Below, piece by piece: positions 25,518 through 33,918 of a DNA stretch of 64,000 nt. Under the pieces are notes generated by a model, which made no database searches, was not told where the DNA came from, and worked only from the letters and a program-made list of their open reading frames with translations. Position 1 is the first letter of the stretch. Each line of letters opens with the position of its first letter. The translations under genes and the position numbers were made by a program. The DNA comes from Pedosphaera parvula Ellin514 (lineage in GTDB: Bacteria > Verrucomicrobiota > Verrucomicrobiia > Limisphaerales > Pedosphaeraceae): assembly GCF_000172555.1 (NCBI RefSeq), contig NZ_ABOX02000001.1, forward strand, positions 190,164-254,163, written 5' to 3'.

Positions 25518-26447
25518 ATGAAGAAGTGCATTTGCTTTGCCATCCTGACTGCTTCCATGTGCATTGTTCCGGTTCGGACGTTCGCCTGGAGTGGAGCAGG
25601 GCACATGGTCATTGCAGCCGAAGCTTACCACGAGCTGCCTGAGCGCACCCGCAGCAAGGTGGATGAGATTCTCAAGGCTCACCCTGATTACGCCAAATGG
25701 GTGGCTACTCATTCGAAGGAAAAATTTGCCGACCTCAGCCTGAGCGAATATGTGTTCTTGCGAGCCAGCAAATGGCCGGATGAGATTCGCCGTGCCAAAG
25801 GGCAGGGCAGCCGAAGCTACGATCATCCTCACTGGCACTACGTCGATTATCCACTCAAGCCAACCAAGTTTCCCCTGGAGCCTGGACCGTCGCCCAAGGA
25901 TGACTTGCTCTACGGCATTGCCCAATGTGAGAAGAACTTGTGTGACAGCAAGGCATCTCCAGAGGAGAAAGCGGTTTACCTGTCCTACCTGATTCACCTT
26001 GTCGGCGACGTTCATCAGCCGTTGCATTGCTGCTCCCTGGTCAATGAAACCTATCCCAATGGTGACAAAGGTGGGAATGACTTCTACGTGAAGCCTGGCA
26101 ACAAGGGTATCAAGCTCCACAGCTTCTGGGATGGACTCCTGGGAACGTCATCGAAGCCTCAAACCCAGATTTATTACGCCATCGAGCTGTTGCACGATCA
26201 CCCGCGCAAATCCCTGCCAGAACTCGCCAAAGCCACCACGCCGAAGGACTGGAGTTTGGAAGGCAGACAGATTGCCATCGATAAGGCATATCTTCGTGCA
26301 GACATCAACGGCGGGTGCGGGACGAGTGAACAGAATGCCTGTGAATTGCCGAGCAATTATACCAAGGAGGCCAAAGCCGTTGCAGAGAACCGTGCTGCCT
26401 TGGCTGGTTACAGGCTGGCAGATGAGATTCAAATGTTGATTAAATGA
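25518..26447 (+). CDS. S1/P1-type nuclease, secreted
   Basis: A 309-residue exported phosphodiesterase. A signal peptide ends at TFA, leaving the mature N-terminal Trp24 (WSGAGHM), which with Asp in SKWPDEIR, the His residues in HPHWHYVDYP, LIHLVGDVHQPLH and HSFWDGLL would bind the three zinc ions of the S1/P1 family. These enzymes hydrolyse single-stranded nucleic acids and 3'-nucleotides. All metal ligands appear present. The ATG at 25518 is preferred to the GTG at 25512. It is coupled to a tiny lipoprotein gene by an ATGA overlap. Confidence 0.85.
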   Translation: MKKCICFAILTASMCIVPVRTFAWSGAGHMVIAAEAYHELPERTRSKVDEILKAHPDYAKWVATHSKEKFADLSLSEYVFLRASKWPDEIRRAKGQGSRSYDHPHWHYVDYPLKPTKFPLEPGPSPKDDLLYGIAQCEKNLCDSKASPEEKAVYLSYLIHLVGDVHQPLHCCSLVNETYPNGDKGGNDFYVKPGNKGIKLHSFWDGLLGTSSKPQTQIYYAIELLHDHPRKSLPELAKATTPKDWSLEGRQIAIDKAYLRADINGGCGTSEQNACELPSNYTKEAKAVAENRAALAGYRLADEIQMLIK

Positions 26448-26569
26448 AATCAACAAGCTGCATTCTGGCAGCTCTCGTATGCCTGTTTGTGGCGGGTTGC
26501 AAACATTATATTCGAGACACGACGCCACTCCCCGGACCAAAAACGCAGACTGATCAGAAAACAGGTTAG
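26444..26569 (+). CDS. Very small lipoprotein
   Basis: A 41-residue product whose ATG overlaps the nuclease stop (ATGA, 26444-26447). It starts MKSTSCILAALVCLFVAGC, a lipoprotein signal with lipobox VAGC, leaving only a short Pro/Thr/Gln-rich mature part. The overlap makes co-translation with the nuclease very likely. Role unknown; it may tether or assist the nuclease at the envelope. Confidence 0.6.
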   Translation: MKSTSCILAALVCLFVAGCKHYIRDTTPLPGPKTQTDQKTG

Positions 26570-26630
26570 CAGATTGGCCGGATTTCAGGACTATTGACTA
26601 TTCCTGTAAATAGTTTTGAATCCCCCCTCG

Positions 26631-27056
26631 ATGAACCTAACACCTAACCAACCATATAGGAAATTGCTGCCCATTCTGTGTTTGTCTGCAACCCTTCTTT
26701 TGCAAGGGTGCGTTCCGCTCGCCACCGGCGTAATTACCTACACAGCCGCCGTAAATACTCAGGAGCACGCCGCGTATACCGATTACATCCTGATAACCCA
26801 GGAAAAGAACAGGGAGCTTGCCAAGTCCGATCAAAGCCAAATCCCCATTTTGGGCCGGGACAAATGGCTGACGCAAATCTACAAGCCCCGCATGGAATAT
26901 TCTGATTGGGTCGACGGCTACATCAAAACCAACAAGACCACAGAAACCATCGTTGGATATGAGGATTGGAGGCGGACTGTCTACCCTGCGATCTTGGCGC
27001 AGAAGCAGGAGCTTTTCGAAAAGAATGCCAACCAATACAAAATGAACCGGCATTAA
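26631..27056 (+). CDS. Putative lipoprotein
   Basis: A 141-residue product. A hydrophobic segment ending LLLQGC forms a lipobox, and the mature part is helical, with TYTAAVNTQEHAAYTDYILI and a C-terminal YPAILAQKQELFEKN helix. The ATG at 26631 (MNLTPNQ) is chosen over a TTG at 26616. It follows the nuclease and small-lipoprotein genes on the same strand. Function unknown. Confidence 0.6.
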   Translation: MNLTPNQPYRKLLPILCLSATLLLQGCVPLATGVITYTAAVNTQEHAAYTDYILITQEKNRELAKSDQSQIPILGRDKWLTQIYKPRMEYSDWVDGYIKTNKTTETIVGYEDWRRTVYPAILAQKQELFEKNANQYKMNRH

Positions 27057-27163
27057 TGAAGAAGCTCGGAGCTGACCGGCGAGGACCATTCATTCTTGAG
27101 AGACGCGGAGCATTGGCAGGTTACCGACCTGTGGATGAGATTGGAAAATATCTTGAAAACTGA
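27056..27163 (+). pseudogene. Relic of an S1/P1 nuclease 3' end
   Basis: The frame ends GALAGYRPVDEIGKYLEN, closely matching the tail AALAGYRLADEIQMLIK of the intact nuclease 700 bp upstream, and the DNA is also recognisably alike. Only this terminal piece remains. It is best read as the remnant of a second, deleted copy. Confidence 0.55.
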
Positions 27164-27224
27164 GTAACATTTTTCTGAAAATCAAAAAAAGGTTTAATTG
27201 TTGGATTTTGCAGTTGATAAATTT

Positions 27225-27863
27225 ATGACTCCTTACGCACCTCCATCATTAAATGATAGCTCGTTTAATTGTCCCCACTGTCAAGCCTTCGCACACCACA
27301 TTTGGCATGATCTGAGTTTTTACGATGCCGACAACTTGAGCCAGATTGAAATGGACCTTTGGCGTGTCTCTCAATGTGCACATTGTTCTAATTTTACTCT
27401 TTGGAACGATGAGGATATGGTTTATCCAGTCAATCCGCTTGGATCATCGCCTAACCCCGACATGCCGCAGGATATCATTGACGATTTTGAAGAAGCTCGC
27501 TCCATCGCTCAATATTCTCCGCGTGGTGCTGCCGCCCTGTTCCGTCTGTGTATTCAGAAATTATGTCGGCACTTAGGGGAGCCAGGTAAGAATATAAATG
27601 ATGATATTCGATCTCTGGTGCAGAAGGGCTTGGACGAGAGGATTCAACAGAGCCTAGATATTGTAAGGGTTATTGGAAATGAGGCTGTTCATCCTGGAGA
27701 GATGGACCTTCGAGACAAAACTGAAACAGCAATCCAGTTGGCTACTCTCGTCAACCTGATCGCCAATGAAACCATTACCAAACATAAGCTTATAATAGGC
27801 TTATACGACTCTCTGCCCCCAAACAAAGTTGCGGAAATTAAGAAGCGAGACGCGAAGAAATAA
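27225..27863 (+). CDS. DUF4145-domain protein with zinc ribbon
   Basis: A 212-residue protein with an N-terminal CPHC...CAHC zinc ribbon and the DUF4145 core: ARSIAQYSPRGAAALFRLCIQKL, then a helix and a final RVIGNEAVHPGEMD. DUF4145 proteins often accompany restriction or other defence genes, and the conserved RxxGNxAVH helix resembles HEPN-type folds. The ATG at 27225 is preferred to the TTG at 27198. It has no obvious operon partner here. Confidence 0.75.
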   Translation: MTPYAPPSLNDSSFNCPHCQAFAHHIWHDLSFYDADNLSQIEMDLWRVSQCAHCSNFTLWNDEDMVYPVNPLGSSPNPDMPQDIIDDFEEARSIAQYSPRGAAALFRLCIQKLCRHLGEPGKNINDDIRSLVQKGLDERIQQSLDIVRVIGNEAVHPGEMDLRDKTETAIQLATLVNLIANETITKHKLIIGLYDSLPPNKVAEIKKRDAKK

Positions 27864-27918
27864 ACTTGATAAAGAACTGTTCTTAGCGCCTTTGTGCACC
27901 CCGTAAGAGGCAGCCGTT

Positions 27919-28407
27919 TCAAAATCCCGTCCACAACAGTTCCAGATCAGCGTCATTCAGCGCCTTGAGCTTGAGTTCCTTCGGGTCACCCAGTGCGAAT
28001 GCCTTCCCCAACCAGGACCGTGCTTCTTCCAGCCTGCCAAGCTTGCAGGCGTAACAAGCCAGGTTGTATGGCAACACCCATTCTTTGGGAAACTTGTCTG
28101 CCAACGGCAGGAGCAAATCATACGCCTCAAGGGTGCGCTTAAGTTCATGAAGGGCAAACGAACGGTGAACCCAACCGAAGGAGCGCCTTGGGGCTGATAT
28201 GGTGATTGCCTGCGCGATGTCCAGACAGACTTGCCATTTCTTTGCTGCGGCGTAAATGCCCCAGCGGACCTGGAGCACATCAGGGTGAGCACGCAGGGCG
28301 GCTGTAATCTTCTCCAACTCCTCATTGGCTTCAATGTGGTTGCCCAGTTCAAGCCAGCCTTGGGCGGTGGCAAGGTGGTGGGTATCAGGTTCTTTAAGTT
28401 GGTGCAC
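27919..28407 (-). CDS. Tetratricopeptide-repeat protein
   Basis: A 162-residue helical protein made of TPR-type repeats (GWLELGNHIEANEELEKI, YNLACYACKLGRLEEARSWL). TPR proteins mediate protein contacts. It is alone on the minus strand. A 64-nt piece of a paralogous gene is found at 53041-53104, 57/64 identical, so a second copy once existed in this region. Confidence 0.7.
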   Translation of the reverse strand: MHQLKEPDTHHLATAQGWLELGNHIEANEELEKITAALRAHPDVLQVRWGIYAAAKKWQVCLDIAQAITISAPRRSFGWVHRSFALHELKRTLEAYDLLLPLADKFPKEWVLPYNLACYACKLGRLEEARSWLGKAFALGDPKELKLKALNDADLELLWTGF

Positions 28408-28814
28408 TAGCCAGGAGCCTGAAAAAGATTATTTCAGCTGTCAATGGTACAGAGGTTATGTGAACGAGCGGTCGTGGCCAGAAAGTGGTGCTGTTCGGAA
28501 GTCGATTGCAACATCGTCTCGCCAAACGTCACTGAGTGACCTTTGGCTGAGATTCCAGGATTGAGGATATTCTTCCCAGATAGGCGCAAGAGACTGTTTG
28601 GCAGGCTGACCTTGGGAAAGGGGAGGTCTGGTGCATCAGAGTGTCCCTAATGTCAGGCGCTACGTTTTATCCTGCAAAGACCCGCGTTCTCCCAATGGGC
28701 TATAAGCTTTGGCATGTCTTTCCATCGGCCCATGTCTCATAGTCACGAACCAAGGAGACAACGTGGATCAACACAGGGAGGCACTAAACGAAGACCTTCT
28801 CCCCCGCATTGGAG
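28408..28814. other. 407-bp stretch without a gene
   Basis: No convincing coding region, repeat or terminator is seen here. It separates the TPR gene from the replication module. Confidence 0.5.
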
Positions 28815-29513
28815 TTAACCGAATGAAACTAGCTCGCAGAATTCACGCAGCCGCGCTATGAAGGGTTCGTGTTGGTATGTAGCCGCGTCACCGTGATGCG
28901 ACATTTTCTCTGCCAGCGTTGAGCCGACAAAATTGGTGGTAAAAATTGTTGGTAGCTTTCGGCAGATGCGTTGCTCGAAGATTTCAAACAGGTCCGCAAC
29001 GACACGCTCGGTCATCTTGCTCTTGCCCAGATCGTCAATGAAAAGCACGTCCACGGCTATGAGGTGGTCTATCCAGTCGTAGGCAACGTCAGTCTGATAT
29101 GCCTTGGCGCAACGGCGAGCGAACTCGCCACACGTCATGCCTTCAACCTTCCGGCCTTCATCCACCATGAGGCGCTTAATCAGGAGCCAGACGGCGCGGG
29201 TCTTGCCTTTCCTGGTGTCGCCAAAGACCAGCAATCCCTTGGGTCCGTATTTCCATTGCAGGATTTGGTTGAGCTTTGGAGGCGCAGGCATCCCAATGTG
29301 ATTAGGGTCCGTGTCCTCATAGATCACAGGGCAGGTGGAGCGCCACTTTTCCAGACGCTCCTGGATGATCGACTCCTGGCGTTTCCGGTCGAGCATGTCA
29401 GCGCACGAGTTGCAGACCGTGGGGGATTTGAACATGGGCGGTAGTTCAATATCCAGTTCAGGTGCCTCGAACGGATAATCTTTCTTGCAGTAGCGACAGG
29501 TGAACGTGGGCAT
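28815..29513 (-). CDS. DnaC-like helicase loader
   Basis: A 232-residue AAA+ protein. An N-terminal zinc ribbon (CRYC...CNSC) precedes a P-loop GDTRKGKTR and Walker B VLFIDDLGKSK, followed by a sensor region TIFTTNF. This fits DnaC/DnaI-type loaders that place the replicative helicase on DNA. The Walker A lacks the usual Gly-x-x-Gly spacing at one position but keeps GKT. Its start overlaps the stop of the upstream replisome gene by one base (TAATG), so they are translationally coupled. Confidence 0.8.
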   Translation of the reverse strand: MPTFTCRYCKKDYPFEAPELDIELPPMFKSPTVCNSCADMLDRKRQESIIQERLEKWRSTCPVIYEDTDPNHIGMPAPPKLNQILQWKYGPKGLLVFGDTRKGKTRAVWLLIKRLMVDEGRKVEGMTCGEFARRCAKAYQTDVAYDWIDHLIAVDVLFIDDLGKSKMTERVVADLFEIFEQRICRKLPTIFTTNFVGSTLAEKMSHHGDAATYQHEPFIARLREFCELVSFG

Positions 29514-30208
29514 TAGAATCCTTTTTCGTAGTCAGGTTTCTGGTTGAAGAGATCGCCGTTGTTTTCCTGCCAGTTGCGTCTCCAGTTACGCGCAGCCGCT
29601 TGCCAATCCTTCATCTGTGCCTTTGGTCCCACCTTCCAATCCTTCGATTGGTAGTAGTCGTGACACTTCTCGCATTCGATTTCCGGCAGGCCGATGGTTG
29701 CCCCAAAGGCTTTCATCTCTTCCAATGTGGGCGGAGCAAAGGGCTGTTCCTTTGCCTTGTCTTTGTCCTTTACCAGTTCCTTACCCTTGTCCTTATCCGT
29801 ATCCTTATCTTGAAGGGTATGGATACCCTTTGGATAACCTTCGGATAGGGTATGGAAACCTTTACTGCATGCATCGATAAGAGGGGAAAGGCCATTGGCT
29901 TCAATACTCCTGAAGATAGGAATGTGAGGTTTACATTCCCTCGACAGCTTTGGATATTGGAAGGCGATGAACCCTGAAATCCAATATTTGCCACTGGGCA
30001 GTAGATGCACTCGATCACCAAACTCCTTCATGGATGCAGGAGAAACTTTGTCGCCAATCTTATAGCTGGCAAGGCCGAAATTCGGCTCCCAGACTCCTGC
30101 GGCGTCACAGTGGTCGCACAGGTAAAGCCAGAAGCATTTCAGCCTCGGTGTTAGCTGCTGGAACCATTCTTTTTCCCATTTCTCGGTGGCTGTGAATCGC
30201 TTGCTCAT
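29513..30208 (-). CDS. Replisome-organiser-like initiation protein
   Basis: A 231-residue protein beginning MSKRFTATEKWEKEWFQQL; the N-terminal WLYLCDHCDAAGVWE and YKIGDKVSPA region resembles the winged-helix of phage replisome organisers. A long DKDTDKDKGKELVKDKDK linker and a C-terminal WQAAARNWRRNW helix complete the layout. It is immediately followed by the DnaC-like gene, the classic initiator-loader pair of phages and integrative elements. The ATG at 30208 is preferred to two upstream in-frame starts. Confidence 0.7.
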   Translation of the reverse strand: MSKRFTATEKWEKEWFQQLTPRLKCFWLYLCDHCDAAGVWEPNFGLASYKIGDKVSPASMKEFGDRVHLLPSGKYWISGFIAFQYPKLSRECKPHIPIFRSIEANGLSPLIDACSKGFHTLSEGYPKGIHTLQDKDTDKDKGKELVKDKDKAKEQPFAPPTLEEMKAFGATIGLPEIECEKCHDYYQSKDWKVGPKAQMKDWQAAARNWRRNWQENNGDLFNQKPDYEKGF

Positions 30209-30255
30209 GATTCTCTGAGGAGGTTTGTCTAAGGTGTTATTGCAAGTCATCGGTT

Positions 30256-30462
30256 CTAATTGCGAAGGATGCGGCAATTTTTGTTCAGGTGTTGTTCAAT
30301 GTCAGATTTCTTGAAGCGAACCGACCGCTTTCCCAACTTGAAATATGGTAGGATGCCATTCGACATCCATACTTCCACGCAGCGGACGGTCACTTGTAAA
30401 AACTCAGCGGTCTGAGTTTTCGTTAGCATTGGCTCGTTGTTTGTCTGTTGTTTCTCTATCAT
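30256..30462 (-). CDS. Excisionase-like helix-turn-helix protein
   Basis: A 68-residue DNA-binding protein with a MerR/excisionase-type fold: LTKTQTAEFLQVTVRCVEVWMSNGIL, then FKLGKRSVRFKKSDIEQHL, the typical wing and last helix. On integrative elements such proteins direct excision or regulate the early operon. It is divergent from an XRE regulator, with operator-like repeats in between. Confidence 0.75.
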   Translation of the reverse strand: MIEKQQTNNEPMLTKTQTAEFLQVTVRCVEVWMSNGILPYFKLGKRSVRFKKSDIEQHLNKNCRILRN

Positions 30463-30480
30463 GCTGTAAAGCATATGTGC

Positions 30481-30529
30481 AATGCGTATGCGTTCGCAAA
30501 CAGTTGTTGTATATTTAATGCGTATACGC
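30481..30529. promoter_or_regulatory. Operator-like repeats between excisionase and XRE genes
   Basis: AATGCGTATGCG at 30481-30492 and AATGCGTATACG at 30517-30528 are near identical, 11 of 12 bases. The second contains the perfect palindrome GCGTATACGC (30520-30529). Both lie in the 81-bp divergent promoter region, so they are good candidates for binding sites of the XRE or excisionase-like protein. Confidence 0.6.
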
Positions 30530-30543
30530 TACGTTTTTGTTCA

Positions 30544-31380
30544 ATGAGACAGTCAAAGCAACAACATCCGCTCGCAGTGCTGCGCGTGGCCGCCGGATTG
30601 AGTCAGAAAGAAATGGGGGCACTTCTTAGGCGTTCAACCTCAACCATCCAATCCATTGAACTTGGACGTCTGGCTTTGGGAGCCAACCTTGCTGAAAGGG
30701 TTGTTCTGAACACAGCTGTTAGTATGCAGTGGCTGATGGAGGGCGATGTTTCCAAGCCCGTGGTAGACTTCGCTGGCGATCCTTATACTCGCGAAAGTTT
30801 TGAAGCAGCTCGGGCGGAGTTGGACCGTCCACGAGGTGGTTTTACGGACGTCCAATCAATCGAAAATGGGTTTGCCGACCATTGCACAAATCTAGCCGCC
30901 GTTGTCCTTGCAGGCTTGGAACAAAACCGTCTCCCCTTGCTTTACTGGAAATGTGGACAGTTCCTGACCGAGCTAATCCGTGAATTTGGGGTCGACCAGG
31001 GATTCTTGACACAAGCAAATTCCTTGATGGCGAACGAGGTGAAGATACACCGTTTGCCCAAGGTAATGGGATTATTCCCGGAGATGGTGGCGTCTCAGGT
31101 CGCGAAGCTTATGAAGAAGCACCCTGCTTGGGAAGAGCAATACAGGAAGAGTGCTGTTGAAAATCTTCAGGCCATGCTCAAAGAATCCGTATCAAAGGGA
31201 GGCAAGCCAGTCGTGGACTACACCATTGAGGTCAGGGCGAACAGCGCCGAATCCCAGACTCCAAATCGACGCGCGGCCAGTGGCGAGCATGGTCGAGGAA
31301 AACCAAAATCACACCGCAAGAGGGCCAAAAAACGATCACAAAACGTCCGAACAATTCCGAACAAAAAATTTGTGTTTTGA
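30544..31380 (+). CDS. XRE-family transcriptional regulator
   Basis: A 278-residue protein with an N-terminal HTH (VLRVAAGLSQKEMGALLRRS, STIQSIELGRLALG). A long central domain follows, with several helices, and a basic Lys/Arg-rich C-terminal tail. It resembles element-borne repressors that control lysogeny-like maintenance. The ATG at 30544 is used rather than the earlier in-frame start at 30448, which would overlap the divergent operators. It is the last gene before the att-like sequence. Confidence 0.75.
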   Translation: MRQSKQQHPLAVLRVAAGLSQKEMGALLRRSTSTIQSIELGRLALGANLAERVVLNTAVSMQWLMEGDVSKPVVDFAGDPYTRESFEAARAELDRPRGGFTDVQSIENGFADHCTNLAAVVLAGLEQNRLPLLYWKCGQFLTELIREFGVDQGFLTQANSLMANEVKIHRLPKVMGLFPEMVASQVAKLMKKHPAWEEQYRKSAVENLQAMLKESVSKGGKPVVDYTIEVRANSAESQTPNRRAASGEHGRGKPKSHRKRAKKRSQNVRTIPNKKFVF

Positions 31381-31482
31381 ATCGGATTGGTTCGTGATAG
31401 CATAACCACGAAACAAGCGATTTGCCCAATAAATACGGGCATGTCCTTATGATTCAGGCACTAAGTGAAAAATCGCGAAGGC

Positions 31483-31508
31483 GGGTTCGATTCCCGTTAG
31501 GGTCGCCA
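31483..31508 (+). repeat. att-like direct repeat, copy 1 (tRNA-3'-end-like)
   Basis: A 26-bp sequence (GGGTTCGATTCCCG then TTAGGGTCGCCA) identical to 53419-53444. It has a tRNA T-arm loop (TTCGATT) and ends in CCA. Here the upstream GC pair (GCGGG) still pairs with CCCGT, giving a good T-stem, but no matching 5' acceptor strand (GACCCTA) lies within 100 bp, so it is a tRNA 3' end and not a gene. It is followed 119 bp later by a broken integrase gene. Confidence 0.7.
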
Positions 31509-31627
31509 TTTTTCCCCCACAAATCCGAGGTTTCCCAGTTTTCTACACACAGCCTACACACAGTCTGTACCCAAACTTTAACATCCCGCACATAGGTGAA
31601 CTGCGTACATCTATCAACTAACCAGCC

Positions 31628-31948
31628 ATGAGAACCTTAAAATTCCCCTTCCTTGTTAAAAAAGGCAATGTGAGCCTTAAAATCTACCGTTTGGACCGTG
31701 GTAACTGTTTTGAATTTCGCGTCCCCTACTATTCGGAAGGTAAACGGAGATTTGATTGCTACTGGGATTTCGACAAAGCCAGGAAGCGGGCAGATGAAGT
31801 CTTGGGCGGCATCAATGTTGGTGGCGTGGACAACCTGCGATTGACTGGGGAGGAAAGGCTCATTCTTTCCCGATCTGAGGCAGTCCTTCAGGGGGTAAGG
31901 TGTGGACTGCAGGCAGCGACGTCTTCGTGTCAGGAATATTCATTATAA
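31628..31948 (+). pseudogene. N-terminal fragment of a tRNA-associated integrase
   Basis: 106 codons matching the start of verrucomicrobial tyrosine integrases: PFLVKKGNVSLKIYRLDRG, a YYSEGKRR strand, then KARKRADEVLGGINVG. This is the arm-type DNA-binding domain; the catalytic domain is absent, and the last residues (QAATSSCQEYSL) look out of frame. It lies 119 bp after att copy 1, the standard place for an integrase in a tRNA-targeted island. Similar to the fragment at 53546. Confidence 0.7.
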
Positions 31949-32080
31949 AGGTGCCTTGGCATTGTAGTAGAAGGAGCCTCAGGAACTTTTATTCTGGCCA
32001 GTGTAACAATGAGGTTGAGCTTGCTCGAGGCAATCTCTGAAACGAACATCTAACAACAACGGTTGAAAGGAATGCCAGAT

Positions 32081-32269
32081 ATGAGTAAAGGCAACTCAGG
32101 CAATTCAGGTTCAAAATGCGGAACACCCATGACATCGCAGGCAGCATCACGCATTCAGAGCGCGACTGCCAAGAGCAACGGCGGCCAGGTGCCGAGCGGT
32201 AGCTTCGCTTCACGCGCCCAAAGCAGCGTAGCGAAGTCGTCAGGACAGAGTGGCAATGGCGGTAAGTAA
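32081..32269 (+). CDS. Small SMP (seed-maturation-protein-like) protein
   Basis: A 62-residue, very polar protein (MSKGNSGNSGSKCGTPMTS, then ASRIQSATAKSNGG, then ASRAQSSVAKSSGQSG) with two copies of an A-x-x-I/A-Q-S helix, like the short bacterial proteins with an SMP domain. These are often plasmid- or element-borne; function is unknown. AAAGGA lies ten bases before ATG 32081, and a strong terminator follows, so it is a one-gene transcription unit. Confidence 0.7.
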   Translation: MSKGNSGNSGSKCGTPMTSQAASRIQSATAKSNGGQVPSGSFASRAQSSVAKSSGQSGNGGK

Positions 32270-32284
32270 TACCAGCGGTGGATT

Positions 32285-32322
32285 GGCTGTAGCGGTTTGC
32301 AAGAGCCGCTACAGCCGTTTTT
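32285..32322 (+). terminator. Strong intrinsic terminator
   Basis: An 11-bp perfect stem (GGCTGTAGCGG / CCGCTACAGCC) with a 10-nt loop is followed by GTTTTT. It ends the small SMP-type gene. The minus-strand side has no T-run. Confidence 0.85.
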
Positions 32323-33532
32323 ACGGGGATGAAACCTTGTAAAAACGATTGCTTAAACCTGTGTTCTGATCTGAGAAGTAGATTGTGCCGTTGGCGCTAC
32401 TCATGTTTGTCAGGGATGACCAGTTCTGAAGGTTGGTCGAGCCAAAAATGCTGTATGAGCGGGTTAATTCACCGAGGACAGTCAGCTCAAATCCATTTGT
32501 AACGGGACGATAGAAATCAAACACAGGAGCGGTCCCCTGAAAGGCAGTTGTTCGGCAACCACGTCGCAGGTCGCGTCCCATCATCGGCCAGGGTGAATAA
32601 GCTGGTCCCGATTCCACTTGTAATGCTGTAAGCCCAGATTCAGTGACAAAATACAGGACTCCTGCGGCGCTCAGCAAAGGAGATGAGGCCATGACAGAAT
32701 TCGTCAGCGGAAACCGCCATTGTTGGGTTCCAGATGGATTGAGGGCGAAGATATTGATGCCAGCGCCAAAGTAGATCGAACCATCCGCACCCGCCACTGC
32801 GGCTGAGTCGATGGAAGCACCGGCTTTGAACTGCCACTTGACGTTGCTGCCGTTGGTCAAGGCGTAAGGGTATCCGTCACTCGCCCCGGCATAAATTATG
32901 TTGTTCTTGTCGATGACTGGTGAGTCATTGATGCTGATCGTGTTGTTAGTTGTTTGGAAGGTCCAGAGCGTAGCGCCATTGATTTGGTTGAGGGCGAAGA
33001 ACTTTTGATATCCGTTCTTAACACCAACGTAAACCGTCCCATCTTGTCCGATGGCGGGTGGACCGCAATCCGAGTTTAGATCGGTTCGCCATTTCAGCTT
33101 TCCTTGTGGTGTGAGTGCGAAGAACTCCTGATGGCTGCACCCTCCACTGGCTCCAAAGTAAAGAGTGTCGTCCGGCCCAATGGCAAAGGAAGTGACCATT
33201 CCGCATCCAACAGTGCTGCTCGTTTCAAAACTCCACTTTGTTTGACCATCCTCGGGACGACGTGCGACCATCACCCGTGGTCCATAATCCGTATAGATGG
33301 TGCCGCCTCTGCCAAGCGCAATTTGATAAGGAGGTAACCCCGATTCAAGGGGGCCGGAGACGTGCCATTTTTCAGTTCCTGCTGAGGTCAGGGCATACAA
33401 TGTGTTGGTAAGAGGAGTGAAGTTTGGCGTTCCGCTCCAGGAGATACAGTAGATTGTCCCGTCGGGCGCAACTGCGGGAGATGACACCGCTACACCTCCA
33501 CGGTTGAATTGCCATTTCTGATGGCAGTTCAT
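32321..33532 (-). CDS. PQQ-type beta-propeller repeat protein, possibly 5'-truncated
   Basis: A 403-residue protein with about seven repeats of the DGTIYxG...ALxxxGxxKW type (DGTIYCISWSG, DDTLYFGASGG, DGTVYVGVKNG, NNIIYAGASDG, DGSIYFGAG) and a C-terminal segment (SIFGSTNLQNWSSL, FYKVSSP) typical of verrucomicrobial secreted proteins. It starts MNCHQKWQF without a signal peptide, so the N-terminus may be lost or the true start differs. A decayed relative lies at 56070-56309. Confidence 0.72.
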   Translation of the reverse strand: MNCHQKWQFNRGGVAVSSPAVAPDGTIYCISWSGTPNFTPLTNTLYALTSAGTEKWHVSGPLESGLPPYQIALGRGGTIYTDYGPRVMVARRPEDGQTKWSFETSSTVGCGMVTSFAIGPDDTLYFGASGGCSHQEFFALTPQGKLKWRTDLNSDCGPPAIGQDGTVYVGVKNGYQKFFALNQINGATLWTFQTTNNTISINDSPVIDKNNIIYAGASDGYPYALTNGSNVKWQFKAGASIDSAAVAGADGSIYFGAGINIFALNPSGTQQWRFPLTNSVMASSPLLSAAGVLYFVTESGLTALQVESGPAYSPWPMMGRDLRRGCRTTAFQGTAPVFDFYRPVTNGFELTVLGELTRSYSIFGSTNLQNWSSLTNMSSANGTIYFSDQNTGLSNRFYKVSSP

Positions 33533-33918
33533 CCCGCTGTCGGGTGACGCCAGGCATTATCATCGCTTTTACATTGACGATGTCTTATGGTCCTGATTTT
33601 CGTTGCGGCTGCTACGGGTTTGGGTATCGTATGCGACGATGAAACAAATTAATTTTGTTGCCACTTTTTAGGTAAAGATTACCGAAACTTTGTGTGGCCA
33701 TGCAGACCACTTCTGATTGAAGCAGAGTGATCCTTGGAACAGCTCAGGTGCGACTAGCCGCCAATTTTATCCACGCGGTCTGGCAGAGGCCAGCCAAACC
33801 CAGCAACCGGCGCATTTGCATGCTTCGTAATCATCTCGGCTGCTTTCTTGCGAGTGATCCGGGTGAGGGGCTCAAGGAATCGCTACGGGAGCGAAGGCTT
33901 CAGATATTTCAGCTTGGG
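33533..33918. other. Divergent intergenic region of the propeller gene and kinase
   Basis: 386 bp with no independent gene; an in-frame GTG at 33727 could extend the kinase but encodes a Trp/Pro/Arg-rich stretch without a signal peptide. Both divergent promoters probably lie here. No repeat stands out. Confidence 0.45.

Noticed and set aside
31430-31508. Possible complete tRNA gene at att copy 1
   Set aside because: The T-arm and CCA are present, but no 5' acceptor strand GACCCTA, D-arm or anticodon arm can be placed in the preceding 100 bp.
6315-31508. Whole block as an integrative conjugative element or a complete prophage
   Set aside because: No relaxase, type IV secretion, terminase, portal or tail genes are visible; only recombination, replication and control genes support mobility.
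33727-33918. Longer kinase start at GTG 33727
   Set aside because: The added 64 residues have no signal peptide or domain, while the ATG at 33919 opens a clear signal peptide.
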